Source of the DNA: a virus
DNA: 64,000 bases
Reading direction: 5' to 3' (one strand)
IMG/VR virus record: IMGVR_UViG_3300043446_002337
Coordinates: 19,769 to 83,768 of that record
Part shown: one piece after another, positions 18,707-26,931 of the stretch
Numbering within the stretch: position 1 is the first letter of the stretch
Layout: each line of letters starts with the position of its first letter
Program-made: the position numbers and the translations under genes
Notes under the pieces: generated by a model
Seen by the model: the letters and a program-made list of their open reading frames with translations, nothing else
The model's database searches: none
What the model was told of the DNA's origin: nothing

Positions 18707-20770
18707 ATGGCAACAACACGGCTTACTGGTGTACTAATTAGAAGTGGAAGTATTCCAACTACTGCATTAAGTGGTGGAGTTGTTTCCAGTTCTGCCCAAA
18801 TTACCAACCTCCTACCTACGGGAACGGTTAGTAGTTCAACACAGTTTAAAACTACATCAGACCCATTTACTGGGTCATTCTTTGGTACCGCGAGTTATGC
18901 TACTACTGCAAACTTTGCATTAACTCCAGCAGGTACATCGGGCACGGCGGGGTCATCAGGTACTAGTGGTTCTTCAGGTACAGCAGGAAGTTCTGGTACT
19001 ACAGGAACATCTGGTAGCTCTGGTACCACAGGAACCAGCGGGTCATCAGGAACATCTGGTTCCAGTGGAAGTACAGGAACATCAGGTAGTTCAGGAAGTA
19101 CAGGAACTTCTGGTAGTTCAGGTACCGTTGGTAGTTCTGGTACCAGTGGGTCATCGGGAAGTACCGGAACTTCAGGTAGTTCAGGAAGTACAGGAACTTC
19201 TGGTTCAGCAGGAACTTCTGGTAGTAGTGGTACAGGTGGTTCAGCAGGAACCGCCGGCTCAAGTGGAACGGCTGGTTCTTCTGGAACGTCTGGTACTCTC
19301 ACACTCACGGGTACTACTGATAACGGACTAATCACACTAAACGGAACCGCACCAAACGCTTCTGTTGAAAGTAATTTAACATTTGACGGTTCAACACTAA
19401 CCGTAGTAGGTAGTAGTGTAGTATCTGGGTCACAAACGATTACAGGTAATTTGACAGTATTAGGTTCATCGTCTATCAGTTATGTATCTCAAAGTACACT
19501 GAATGTTGCAAGTAACCTCATTACAGTTAACAATAATACTCCAAGTGTTCGTCTTGGTGGGTTGGCAGTAATTGATTCAGGTTCATCACCATACCGTAGT
19601 GGGTCACTACTCTTTGATTCTACGAACGACCAATGGATATTCGTCCACCAAGATGCAGGAAATGGTATAACCTCTTCTGTATTGGTAATGGGGCCACCAA
19701 CCTTTAATAATGTTGGGAATGAAACACTATTAACACAAAATAAATTAATTAAAGCTAATGGATTTGAACACGTAACCGACTCTATTATTACTGATAATGG
19801 GTCACAGATTCAAGTTCAAGGTACAGTATCCGCATCATCCTTTACTAGTTCAATATCAAATGGAGTTGGATTCTTCGGTACCGCTTCATACGCCTTGACT
19901 CCTGCGGGAACAGCGGGGTCAAGTGGTACTTCGGGTACTACTGGAAGTTCTGGTACCGCTGGGTCAAGTGGGTCAACAGGAACATCGGGTTCCTCTGGTA
20001 GTACAGGAACGTCAGGTTCCTCGGGAACCTCTGGTTCCGCAGGCACCTCAGGTAGTTCTGGCTCTACAGGTACCTCGGGTAGTTCAGGAACTACCGGTAC
20101 ATCGGGTTCGTCGGGTACCACAGGATCATCTGGTAGTACAGGAACTTCTGGTAGTTCAGGTACCACGGGTTCCTCAGGAAGTACAGGTACCTCTGGTTCA
20201 TCTGGTACAACTGGCAGTTCAGGAACCGCAGGTAGTGCAGGTACGTCTGGTGCAGGTACCATTAGTGGTGGTGCAGCGAACAGAGTAGCATACTTCTCTG
20301 GGGCAACAACTCTCACCAGTAATGCAAACTTTACTTATGACGGGACAACACTCCTTGTAACTTCTAGTCTAGGGGTTAGTTCGTCACTTGGGGTAGGTAC
20401 CGCACCATCAGGCGTTGTTGGTGAAATCCGTGCGACAAACGAAATTACAGCATACTACGCATCCGATGCTCGTCTAAAGGAAAATGTAGAAGTTATTAAA
20501 AATTCACTAGATAGAATTTGTCAGCTTCGCGGTGTTGAATTTGACTGGACAGCCGATTATATTAAGTATCGTGGTGGTGAAGATGGTTATTTCGTACGCA
20601 AACATCAATACGGAGTAATTGCGCAAGAAGTTGCAGAAGTGTTCCCAGACTTGGTAAATACAAGACCAAATGGACAACTGGTAGTGGATTATCAACACTT
20701 CAGTGCTGTCTTAATTGAGGCAATTAAGGAACTAAAAGCACAAATTGATGAATTAAAAAATAAAGGTTAG
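18707..20770 (+). CDS. Tail fibre with C-terminal S74 chaperone of endosialidase domain
   Basis: This 687-aa fibre has collagen-like tracts at about residues 75-197 and 399-516. Its last 100 residues form a peptidase S74 intramolecular chaperone. The S74 start ASDARLKENVEVI contains the expected catalytic pair Ser586 and Lys591 (Ser, then Lys five residues later, as in endosialidase). The later QYGVIAQEVAEVFPDLV, DYQHFSAVLIEAIKEL and a terminal coiled coil are classic. In this family the domain trimerises the fibre and is then released by autocleavage. It is the only fibre here with such a domain, so it may fold the set or simply be the terminal fibre. Confidence 0.93.
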   Translation: MATTRLTGVLIRSGSIPTTALSGGVVSSSAQITNLLPTGTVSSSTQFKTTSDPFTGSFFGTASYATTANFALTPAGTSGTAGSSGTSGSSGTAGSSGTTGTSGSSGTTGTSGSSGTSGSSGSTGTSGSSGSTGTSGSSGTVGSSGTSGSSGSTGTSGSSGSTGTSGSAGTSGSSGTGGSAGTAGSSGTAGSSGTSGTLTLTGTTDNGLITLNGTAPNASVESNLTFDGSTLTVVGSSVVSGSQTITGNLTVLGSSSISYVSQSTLNVASNLITVNNNTPSVRLGGLAVIDSGSSPYRSGSLLFDSTNDQWIFVHQDAGNGITSSVLVMGPPTFNNVGNETLLTQNKLIKANGFEHVTDSIITDNGSQIQVQGTVSASSFTSSISNGVGFFGTASYALTPAGTAGSSGTSGTTGSSGTAGSSGSTGTSGSSGSTGTSGSSGTSGSAGTSGSSGSTGTSGSSGTTGTSGSSGTTGSSGSTGTSGSSGTTGSSGSTGTSGSSGTTGSSGTAGSAGTSGAGTISGGAANRVAYFSGATTLTSNANFTYDGTTLLVTSSLGVSSSLGVGTAPSGVVGEIRATNEITAYYASDARLKENVEVIKNSLDRICQLRGVEFDWTADYIKYRGGEDGYFVRKHQYGVIAQEVAEVFPDLVNTRPNGQLVVDYQHFSAVLIEAIKELKAQIDELKNKG
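18929..19297 (+). repeat. Collagen-like repeat block 1 (fibre at 18707)
   Basis: About 123 residues of GTSGSSG, GTAGSSG and GSTGTSG units precede the shared TLTLTGTTDNGLITLNG linker. Confidence 0.9.
19902..20255 (+). repeat. Collagen-like repeat block 2 (fibre at 18707)
   Basis: About 118 residues of GTSGSSG and GTTGSSG units end shortly before the terminal module that leads into the S74 domain. Confidence 0.9.
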
Positions 20771-20782
20771 TAGGTACACGCC

Positions 20783-20959
20783 ATGGGAATAATACCAGCA
20801 ACCGGGTCGGAAATAGCAATGGGACGGGTAAGAAACGCATACGGATTGGTCGGAGCCGCCAGATTACGTGCAGATTTAGGTGCACAAATTGGTAAAACGA
20901 CAGGTGCAGTTCGTTTATCTATCGATTTTGGTGGAAGAACAACACCAAATATATATTAA
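20783..20959 (+). CDS. Small glycine-rich protein after the S74 fibre
   Basis: This is a 58-residue reading frame starting MGIIPATGSEIAMGRVR and ending in SIDFGGRTTPNIY. It begins 13 nt after the fibre stop codon with TAGG at a fair ribosome-site distance, and it ends just before the accessory-block promoter. Its Gly/Arg-rich sequence ending in an FGG-R-T-T-P motif resembles short structural proteins found beside fibre genes in environmental T4-like phages. This is from memory and is not strong. It has no membrane segment. Function is unknown, perhaps a fibre-linked virion component. Confidence 0.6.
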   Translation: MGIIPATGSEIAMGRVRNAYGLVGAARLRADLGAQIGKTTGAVRLSIDFGGRTTPNIY

Positions 20960-20968
20960 TATAGGGAC

Positions 20969-20997
20969 TTGACAAAAATTATAGTCTAATATATATT
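20969..20997 (+). promoter_or_regulatory. Sigma70-like promoter for accessory block
   Basis: A perfect -35 TTGACA (20969-20974) is followed by a 17-nt spacer and -10 TATATT (20992-20997). The gene at 21031 starts 34 nt after the -10 box. The identical hexamer pair with the same spacing occurs at 63778. Confidence 0.85.
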
Positions 20998-21030
20998 TAA
21001 AAATGGTTATAAACTAAGAGGTTATATTTT

Positions 21031-21489
21031 ATGAGTGAAATAACATTTGAAACATTATTGGCAGCAGTAAATACTAACCCATCGGACTACGAAGAAAGGT
21101 ATGTCCGATGGGTTTCTATTGGTTATGACAAAAAAGTTCTTTGTGAATTATTGTATGAATTACAATATCTGAAGGAAAAGAATGAATGGCCAGAACGTAT
21201 TACATTTCTAGAAACCGTATTGGCTCAGCACAGTCCACAACATTTATTGAATTTATTAAATAACGAACCACAAACCGCACGATTTGCAATGATTGAAAAA
21301 TGGGCAAGACATGCGGCGATGGAAATACTCATATTTGATAAATACAGTATTGAAACGTTGAATACGGTGACGCAGTTTCCTCTAGCGGATTATCAACTGT
21401 TTGTAAAACGAGTATACGAAATAACAGCTATGATTCGTGATATTACCACACAAGCATCGGCTCTTGCCTCTGGGGTCGCTGGACTATGA
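21031..21489 (+). CDS. Protein of unknown function, first gene of accessory block
   Basis: This 152-aa, mostly helical, acidic protein has no motif I recognise and no signal peptide or membrane segment. It has an AAGAGG ribosome site and is the first gene after the strong sigma70-like promoter. Its stop overlaps the start of the glycosyltransferase by ATGA, so it belongs to that operon. The coding sequence between codons 16 and 28 contains a perfect 12-bp inverted repeat (separate entry). Function unknown. Confidence 0.8.
   Translation: MSEITFETLLAAVNTNPSDYEERYVRWVSIGYDKKVLCELLYELQYLKEKNEWPERITFLETVLAQHSPQHLLNLLNNEPQTARFAMIEKWARHAAMEILIFDKYSIETLNTVTQFPLADYQLFVKRVYEITAMIRDITTQASALASGVAGL
21076..21114 (+). 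promoter_or_regulatory. Perfect 12-bp inverted repeat inside the first accessory gene
   Basis: AACCCATCGGAC (21076-21087) and GTCCGATGGGTT (21103-21114) are exact inverted copies around a 15-nt loop. As RNA this is a strong hairpin about 80 nt after the promoter. No T-run follows, so it is not a standard terminator. Confidence 0.6.
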
Positions 21490-22181
21490 AAAATATCTAT
21501 GATTTGAGTATTTGGCAAACTAGACCAACTAAATTAGCAATCCTTATTCCTTGTAGAGAATCAGTATATAGTTTATTTACTGCTTCATTGGTTGAATTGG
21601 TAAAAACTACGACAATGGCAGGAATTGATGTACACGTAGTATATGACCAAAGTACTATATTATTAACTCAACGGGAACGATTGGCACAACAAGCATTAGC
21701 TATGAAAGCCGATTACGCACTATGGCTCGACTCAGATATGATGTTCCCAAGCACTACTGCAATGCGGTTGATGGGACATAATGTAGACATCGTATGTTCC
21801 AATTATATGAAACGGTCAGTTCCACTCCAAACGGTCGCATATCCAGAACGTGGTAATTGGGAAAATTGGTTACCATTGGAAGCAGACCAAGAACTTCAAG
21901 AAGTGGAAGGTGTGGGTATGGGGTGTATGTTGATGAAAACAGAAGTATTAAATAAAATTGTCCCACCGTATTTTGCGTTTGAATATAAAGATAAAGAATG
22001 GCACGGTGAAGATTTCTTCTTCCAAAATAAATTACGAAACGCTGGATATAAAATACTGATTGATATGAATCTTAGTTTCCAAGTTCGTCACGTTGGACAG
22101 TGGGCGTTTGGTCCAAGTATTGGAACAAACGAAGAACAAAGAATTAAGAGACATACAAAAAAGGTAAAGAAAAATGGTTAA
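21486..22181 (+). CDS. GT-A type glycosyltransferase
   Basis: This probable nucleotide-sugar transferase has 231 aa. The N-terminal strand LAILIPCRESVYSLF is the GT-A opening. The DxD-type metal-binding motif is LWLDSDMMFP (Asp82, Asp84). The GMGCMLMKTEVL stretch and WHGEDFFFQNKLRNAGY (acidic residues for the acceptor and base) complete the pattern of GT2-like enzymes. It has no membrane segment, so it is soluble. Its start overlaps the preceding stop and its end overlaps the next start. Donor and acceptor cannot be read from sequence. The nearest candidate acceptors by position are the Ser/Thr-rich fibres just upstream. Confidence 0.85.
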   Translation: MKNIYDLSIWQTRPTKLAILIPCRESVYSLFTASLVELVKTTTMAGIDVHVVYDQSTILLTQRERLAQQALAMKADYALWLDSDMMFPSTTAMRLMGHNVDIVCSNYMKRSVPLQTVAYPERGNWENWLPLEADQELQEVEGVGMGCMLMKTEVLNKIVPPYFAFEYKDKEWHGEDFFFQNKLRNAGYKILIDMNLSFQVRHVGQWAFGPSIGTNEEQRIKRHTKKVKKNG

Positions 22182-23295
22182 TAATGAAACGTGGTTGGCA
22201 CATAGTGATTTATTTAAGAAATATTGGGTTGTAGAAACTCGTCCGTGGGTCCGAAGTCTTGGGTGGTTTACCGATTATATGGAAACAGTCAAAGACGCTG
22301 ATGGATGGGCACAGGCAGGTGAAAAAGAACTAAGTGTATTTGATTACGTACAGATTGTTGATACACCGTTAGCAGAAAAGAAACTGTATCGGTGTGTGAA
22401 CGGAGTTACGTGGGAACATATTACCGGACCTGTACTTTTTGTCGTTCGTAAGGATGCAGAGCAAGTATTCATTGCAGGGTGGGCAGGAGAAAGGAAGATA
22501 ATTGAAAAGATGAAGAAGGAAAGTGATGACCCTTGGAAATGGTCAGAAAAGATGATTGTGGAAGTGAATCCAGAATCCGCCGTCAGAACTGTATCTGTTA
22601 TTCGTAAACCAAGAGCAACAGACATTCCTGTATTCTTCATCAGTAATGGTGAGGCAAATGCAGATAAGAATTGGTCACATCTAACAAACCTGTATTCAAA
22701 GGCGATTCGTATCGATGGTATTGATGGACGAAGAAAGGCGTTCCATCGGTGTGTGGACTTAGCCGGAGAAGCTCGCCAATTCTTTGTAATCACAGGAAAA
22801 AACTATCTCACAGATGTGACGGCGTTTAACTATCCTGTACATGCTATTCCTGATGCACACGTAGTGTTTCAAGCAAAAAATATGAGTAACCGATTAGAAT
22901 ACGGTCATATGGGTATCGTATGTTATAATACCAATCTTGTACTGAATACTCCTGCGAACTTCGGATTAGATTTCACACAATATAGTAAAACGGTATCTAT
23001 CCCACTTACAGTAAGTGAAGCACACTTTGCAACTTCACCGTATGAAGCATGGAGAACTGCGTTCCGTGAAACGGTGAAGTTAACATTACAATATTCCACC
23101 GATGCACATCTCTGGTTACAACGATGGTTGGCGTTTGCAGAAGGTGAGAATGCTGAATGGGTACTGAAGGGTGCGAAAGACGGTCACGAATACGCACAAC
23201 AACACGAAAAGAATCCAGAAGCACTTCGTAATACGGTTGATTGGCACTGGTTAGAACAACACTTTGAAGAAATGTACGGTGAGGGTAAACTATGA
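22174..23295 (+). CDS. Conserved phage protein, glycosyltransferase-associated
   Basis: This 373-aa soluble protein has two visible parts: residues 1-150 (WVVETRPWVRSLGWFTDY) and 151-290 with VFFISNGEANADKNW, RIDGIDGRRKAFHR and SNRLEYGHMGIVCYNTNLVL. The second part resembles a segment I associate with glycosyltransferase-linked proteins of T4-like marine phages. The order of an N-terminal nucleotide-binding-like strand, an RIDG segment and a YGHMG segment suggests a sugar-transfer enzyme, but no DxD is obvious. It overlaps the GT-A gene by 8 nt and the tiny downstream gene by 4 nt. Function is uncertain. Confidence 0.75.
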   Translation: MVNNETWLAHSDLFKKYWVVETRPWVRSLGWFTDYMETVKDADGWAQAGEKELSVFDYVQIVDTPLAEKKLYRCVNGVTWEHITGPVLFVVRKDAEQVFIAGWAGERKIIEKMKKESDDPWKWSEKMIVEVNPESAVRTVSVIRKPRATDIPVFFISNGEANADKNWSHLTNLYSKAIRIDGIDGRRKAFHRCVDLAGEARQFFVITGKNYLTDVTAFNYPVHAIPDAHVVFQAKNMSNRLEYGHMGIVCYNTNLVLNTPANFGLDFTQYSKTVSIPLTVSEAHFATSPYEAWRTAFRETVKLTLQYSTDAHLWLQRWLAFAEGENAEWVLKGAKDGHEYAQQHEKNPEALRNTVDWHWLEQHFEEMYGEGKL

Positions 23296-23402
23296 AATTA
23301 TTAGATAAAATAGTAGATGTACTGTTACTCTACTTGACAAAGTATAAGACAAAAAGAAAGTTACAAGAACTTAAGAAACGTGACCCATTTATTTACCACT
23401 AA
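23292..23402 (+). CDS. Tiny basic protein (36 aa)
   Basis: This 36-residue frame starts MKLLDKIVDVLLLYL and ends KKRDPFIYH. ATGA overlaps the preceding stop, and GAGGG at a good distance gives a ribosome site. The hydrophobic N-terminal half followed by a Lys/Arg-rich half suggests a small amphipathic or peripheral membrane protein. The close coupling and full use of the gap up to the next gene argue that it is real. Function unknown. Confidence 0.65.
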   Translation: MKLLDKIVDVLLLYLTKYKTKRKLQELKKRDPFIYH

Positions 23403-23408
23403 AATAAT

Positions 23409-24035
23409 ATGACTACCATATCAGATACTATTCAAATAAATTCATCTAGAATAATAGCATGGATGAATGTACTACGTGACGAAAAGCAAGAAACACAACA
23501 TAGACTACTAGAAAATTTTTGGGACAGTCAAATTAGAAGTAAGGCGTGGTTAATAAATGCAGTTCAACATTATTTTCCAAATACACGCGGAAGAATCTAT
23601 ATTTTAGGTGGTTGGTATGGATTGATGGCACAACTAATGGTTGATAATTTTCCAAATATTAATCGTGTATACAGTATTGATAATGACCCAAAATGTATAG
23701 AATATGGAAAATCATTATCAAACGGTGATTCTAAAATAATGTTTTTAGCGAGAGGAATGGAAACATTTGACAGTTATGTAAATCCGCAGTTAATAATAAA
23801 CACAAGTACAGAACATATTACGGAAGAATCATATACGTCATGGTGGTCAGTAATACCAGCAGGTACTCCAATAGTACTACAAGGTAATAATTTGTTTGAC
23901 TGTGCAGAACACATTCGTTGTAACAAAAGTTTGGATGAGTTTAATAAAAATAATCCGATAGATGATATCATATTTACCGGCCAATTAAGTTGCGGACACT
24001 TTGACAGATATATGACACTAGGATACAAGCGATGA
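23409..24035 (+). CDS. SAM-dependent methyltransferase-like protein
   Basis: This 208-aa protein has a class I methyltransferase-like core. Motif I is IYILGGWYGLMAQ near residue 63, with Gly-Gly-x-Tyr-Gly in place of the usual GxGxG. VYSIDNDP near residue 88 is the acidic ribose-binding motif II. PQLIINTSTEHI near residue 127 corresponds to motif IV, with a C-terminal FDRYMTLGYKR. Small-molecule or sugar methylation would suit the neighbourhood. It overlaps the downstream radical SAM gene by 4 nt. The substrate is unknown. Confidence 0.75.
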   Translation: MTTISDTIQINSSRIIAWMNVLRDEKQETQHRLLENFWDSQIRSKAWLINAVQHYFPNTRGRIYILGGWYGLMAQLMVDNFPNINRVYSIDNDPKCIEYGKSLSNGDSKIMFLARGMETFDSYVNPQLIINTSTEHITEESYTSWWSVIPAGTPIVLQGNNLFDCAEHIRCNKSLDEFNKNNPIDDIIFTGQLSCGHFDRYMTLGYKR

Positions 24036-25480
24036 TTAAAGACCATTATATAAATGCTAAAAGAAAATTGGATGTCATAAGTCCTACATTGTGTATGGCT
24101 AAATGGCACCAAGTAACACTACATTTAGGAACTGGAACGAATCACAGTTGTCACCATCCTATGCCACATCATATTCCAGTAGAAGAACTGAAAAATAATC
24201 CATCGGCTATTCATAATACACAATTTAAGAAAGAACAACGAAAATTAATGTTGGACGGTAAACGTCCGTCTGAATGTGATTATTGTTGGAGAGTTGAAGA
24301 TGCACAGAACGAAAAAATAAGAGAAGGTCAGTCGGATATATTCAGTGATAGAATAACAAAAAGTAGTGAACCATGGGCAATGGATAAGATTAGCACCATA
24401 GCAAAAATGCCATGGGATTCTAATATAAATCCATCCTATATAGAAGTAGACTTTGATACTACATGCAATTTTAAATGTATGTACTGTTCACCGTCATATT
24501 CTACCACATGGATGCAGGAAATTAAACAACATGGTCCGTATAATCTGCCTGGTTTCTCATTTAATAGTGTTGACCACTTAAAGACGGGCACAGGATTACC
24601 AATTCTTCAAAACGAAGAAAACCCATATATTGATGCATTCTGGAAATGGTGGCCCGATGCAGTACATGATTTACATACATTTAGAATTACTGGTGGGGAG
24701 CCTCTCTTAAGTAAACATACTTTTAAGATGTTAGATTATTTGATTGATAATCCGCAACCACAATTAGAATTTAGTGTTAATTCTAACTTGGGAGCACCAA
24801 AAGAAATTATTGATAAATTTATTGAAAAGATGTGTATTATCGCAGATAATAAAAGTGTTAAGAATTTTAAGTTGTTTACCAGTAATGAGGCACATGGTAA
24901 AAAAGCAGAGTATATCCGATTCGGATTAAATTATAATGAATGGTTTAATAACGTGGACAGAGTACTTGCAGAAATACCAGACAGTCGTGTAACAATTATG
25001 AGTACGTACAACATCCTTTCAGTAACATCATATACAGACTTCTTAAAGGATATGTTAGCACTTAAGTTAGAGTACAGTCACCCAGACCATAGACAATTAC
25101 CATTATCGGTAGATATTCCCTATTTACGTCACCCACAATTTTTAGCGGCATGGGTGTTAACAGAAAACTTCCTACATGAATATGTACGAGATACAGTTAC
25201 TTTCATGTATAAAAACCAAGAATATTCTGGTTGGTATCCACTAGCAACAAAGGGGTTCTATGATTACGAAATTCATCGTATGGAACGTTTATACTATACG
25301 TTGTTACACTCACTAGGAGTGAACAAACCAGAAAATATTCAGGGACGAATTAATTTTTACAATTATATTATGGAATATGACCGTAGAAGAGGAACAGATT
25401 TTAAGAGTACATTCCCAGAATTAGAAGGATTCTTTATGTTCTGTAGAGACACGGCAGAAAAAACAAAACTTAATGTTTAA
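24032..25480 (+). CDS. Radical SAM enzyme with N-terminal cysteine domain (copy 1)
   Basis: This 482-aa enzyme has the radical SAM [4Fe-4S] site Cys145-x3-Cys149-x2-Cys152 in CNFKCMYC, and the SAM-binding GGEP motif in FRITGGEPLLSK. The N-terminal 90 residues carry Cys21, Cys40 and the pair Cys82-x2-Cys85 in ECDYCW. That spacing resembles SPASM/twitch auxiliary-cluster domains, which are normally C-terminal. The next gene encodes a protein of equal length and architecture. Possible roles are sugar-ring chemistry (epimerisation, deoxygenation) or peptide modification. The glycan context favours the former. Confidence 0.87.
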   Translation: MIKDHYINAKRKLDVISPTLCMAKWHQVTLHLGTGTNHSCHHPMPHHIPVEELKNNPSAIHNTQFKKEQRKLMLDGKRPSECDYCWRVEDAQNEKIREGQSDIFSDRITKSSEPWAMDKISTIAKMPWDSNINPSYIEVDFDTTCNFKCMYCSPSYSTTWMQEIKQHGPYNLPGFSFNSVDHLKTGTGLPILQNEENPYIDAFWKWWPDAVHDLHTFRITGGEPLLSKHTFKMLDYLIDNPQPQLEFSVNSNLGAPKEIIDKFIEKMCIIADNKSVKNFKLFTSNEAHGKKAEYIRFGLNYNEWFNNVDRVLAEIPDSRVTIMSTYNILSVTSYTDFLKDMLALKLEYSHPDHRQLPLSVDIPYLRHPQFLAAWVLTENFLHEYVRDTVTFMYKNQEYSGWYPLATKGFYDYEIHRMERLYYTLLHSLGVNKPENIQGRINFYNYIMEYDRRRGTDFKSTFPELEGFFMFCRDTAEKTKLNV

Positions 25481-25482
25481 TT

Positions 25483-26931
25483 ATGGACCACCCACACTTA
25501 ATAGATTGGCGAGAAAAACATTTAAATAGTATTGGTCGTGGATTTTGTGCTGCGAAGTGGTTTAACGCCAGTATTTACTTGGGGCATGGATTTAACGGTT
25601 CATGTCACCTTCCGCTACCACATCCTATTGACGTAGAGGAAATAAAAACAAATCCATCCGCGATACATAACACTGCCCATAAAAAAGAAGTTAGAAAAAT
25701 GATGTTAAGTGGGACTAGACCAGCAGAGTGTTCCTACTGTTGGAAGATAGAAGATATTGGTAGAAACAATATTTCTGACCGTGTATTTAAAAGTATGATT
25801 TATGACGGTGGTGAGATTGCCTCGTTGAAAAACCTATCGGGTGATGAAGATGTACTGTTAAAAACAGTAGAAATTAGTTTTGACAGAACTTGTAATTTTG
25901 CTTGTAGTTATTGTAATGCCGGATATAGTACAACTTGGGCAAAAGAAATTAATACATTTGGTCCATACCAGCGTTTAATATCAGATAGTAAAGGAGCCTA
26001 TCAATCCGATGGCTCTTGGGCAGAACCTTACGGCAAACACTCAGAGGACAATCCGTATGTCAAAGCGTTCCTAGAGTGGTGGCCTGAATTGTCTAAGAGT
26101 CTAATAGAAGTTAGAGTTACGGGGGGAGAACCGTTACTTAGCCATAACTTTTGGAAGTTTGTAGAAACCGTAAAGCAATATGATTCTACTAATATGCGGT
26201 TTGCGATTAATTCAAACATGGGAATGGAACGCGACGTATTAGATAAATTGGTAAGACTAACACACGAACTTCCTGTCAAAGAATTTTTTCTTTTTACTAG
26301 TAACGAAGCATATGGAAATCAAGCAGAATATATTCGTGACGGACTAGACTATCAAAAGTGGAAAAATAATTTAATCTATTTTATAGAAAATGCTAGTAGT
26401 AAGGCAAGTGTAGTAACAATAATGATGACAATTAATAGTTTGTGTCTGTTCAGTATTACAGATTTTCTTCAAGATATGATGGAACTAAAGAAAAAATATG
26501 GACACGTAAAACCTCATCTTGACTTTAATATTTTACGTTGGCCTGGATTTATGAGTCCGTTGGCGCTACCAGACCATCTAAAAAAGACAGTAAGAGATAA
26601 TTTAGTGTCGTGGTATAGTAACTATAGATACACCAGTGATTTGTTGGACAGTGGGGAGAAAAGTCAAATAGATAGATTAATTGATTACATTGAAGTTGTA
26701 GAAAAAGGACATAATTTCGTATCAGATGATAAACAATATTTACATCACGATTTTAAAAGTTTTTATACACAATATGATTTTAGAAGAAGAAAAGATTTTA
26801 AAACCACATTTCCGCAATCTCTTGTTGATTGGTATAATACAATAGAAGTTCGTCGTGATTTGCCAATCGTGGATACTTTATGGGATGGTGCCATAACTCA
26901 TTATGAAAGAGGGGAATATGACGCAAAATAA
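25483..26931 (+). CDS. Radical SAM enzyme with N-terminal cysteine domain (copy 2)
   Basis: This tandem paralogue of the preceding gene is also 482 aa. The radical SAM cluster is Cys137-x3-Cys141-x2-Cys144 in CNFACSYC, followed by VRVTGGEPLLSHNF. N-terminal Cys22, Cys41 and Cys83-x2-Cys86 repeat the auxiliary-cluster pattern of copy 1. Shared phrases include NPSAIHNT, YSTTW, FTSNEA and the C-terminal DFKTTFP. Retention of every cluster cysteine in both copies suggests two successive or heteromeric reactions rather than decay of one copy. It starts 2 nt after copy 1. Confidence 0.87.
   Translation: MDHPHLIDWREKHLNSIGRGFCAAKWFNASIYLGHGFNGSCHLPLPHPIDVEEIKTNPSAIHNTAHKKEVRKMMLSGTRPAECSYCWKIEDIGRNNISDRVFKSMIYDGGEIASLKNLSGDEDVLLKTVEISFDRTCNFACSYCNAGYSTTWAKEINTFGPYQRLISDSKGAYQSDGSWAEPYGKHSEDNPYVKAFLEWWPELSKSLIEVRVTGGEPLLSHNFWKFVETVKQYDSTNMRFAINSNMGMERDVLDKLVRLTHELPVKEFFLFTSNEAYGNQAEYIRDGLDYQKWKNNLIYFIENASSKASVVTIMMTINSLCLFSITDFLQDMMELKKKYGHVKPHLDFNILRWPGFMSPLALPDHLKKTVRDNLVSWYSNYRYTSDLLDSGEKSQIDRLIDYIEVVEKGHNFVSDDKQYLHHDFKSFYTQYDFRRRKDFKTTFPQSLVDWYNTIEVRRDLPIVDTLWDGAITHYERGEYDAK

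Noticed and set aside
8980-20255. CRISPR-like or satellite interpretation of the tandem repeats
   Set aside because: Units are 9-bp codon triplets inside open reading frames with synonymous variation. There are no regular spacers and no palindromic repeats.
23334-23362. TTGACA inside the 36-aa gene as a promoter
   Set aside because: The position 17 nt downstream reads GAAAG-type sequence with no -10-like hexamer.
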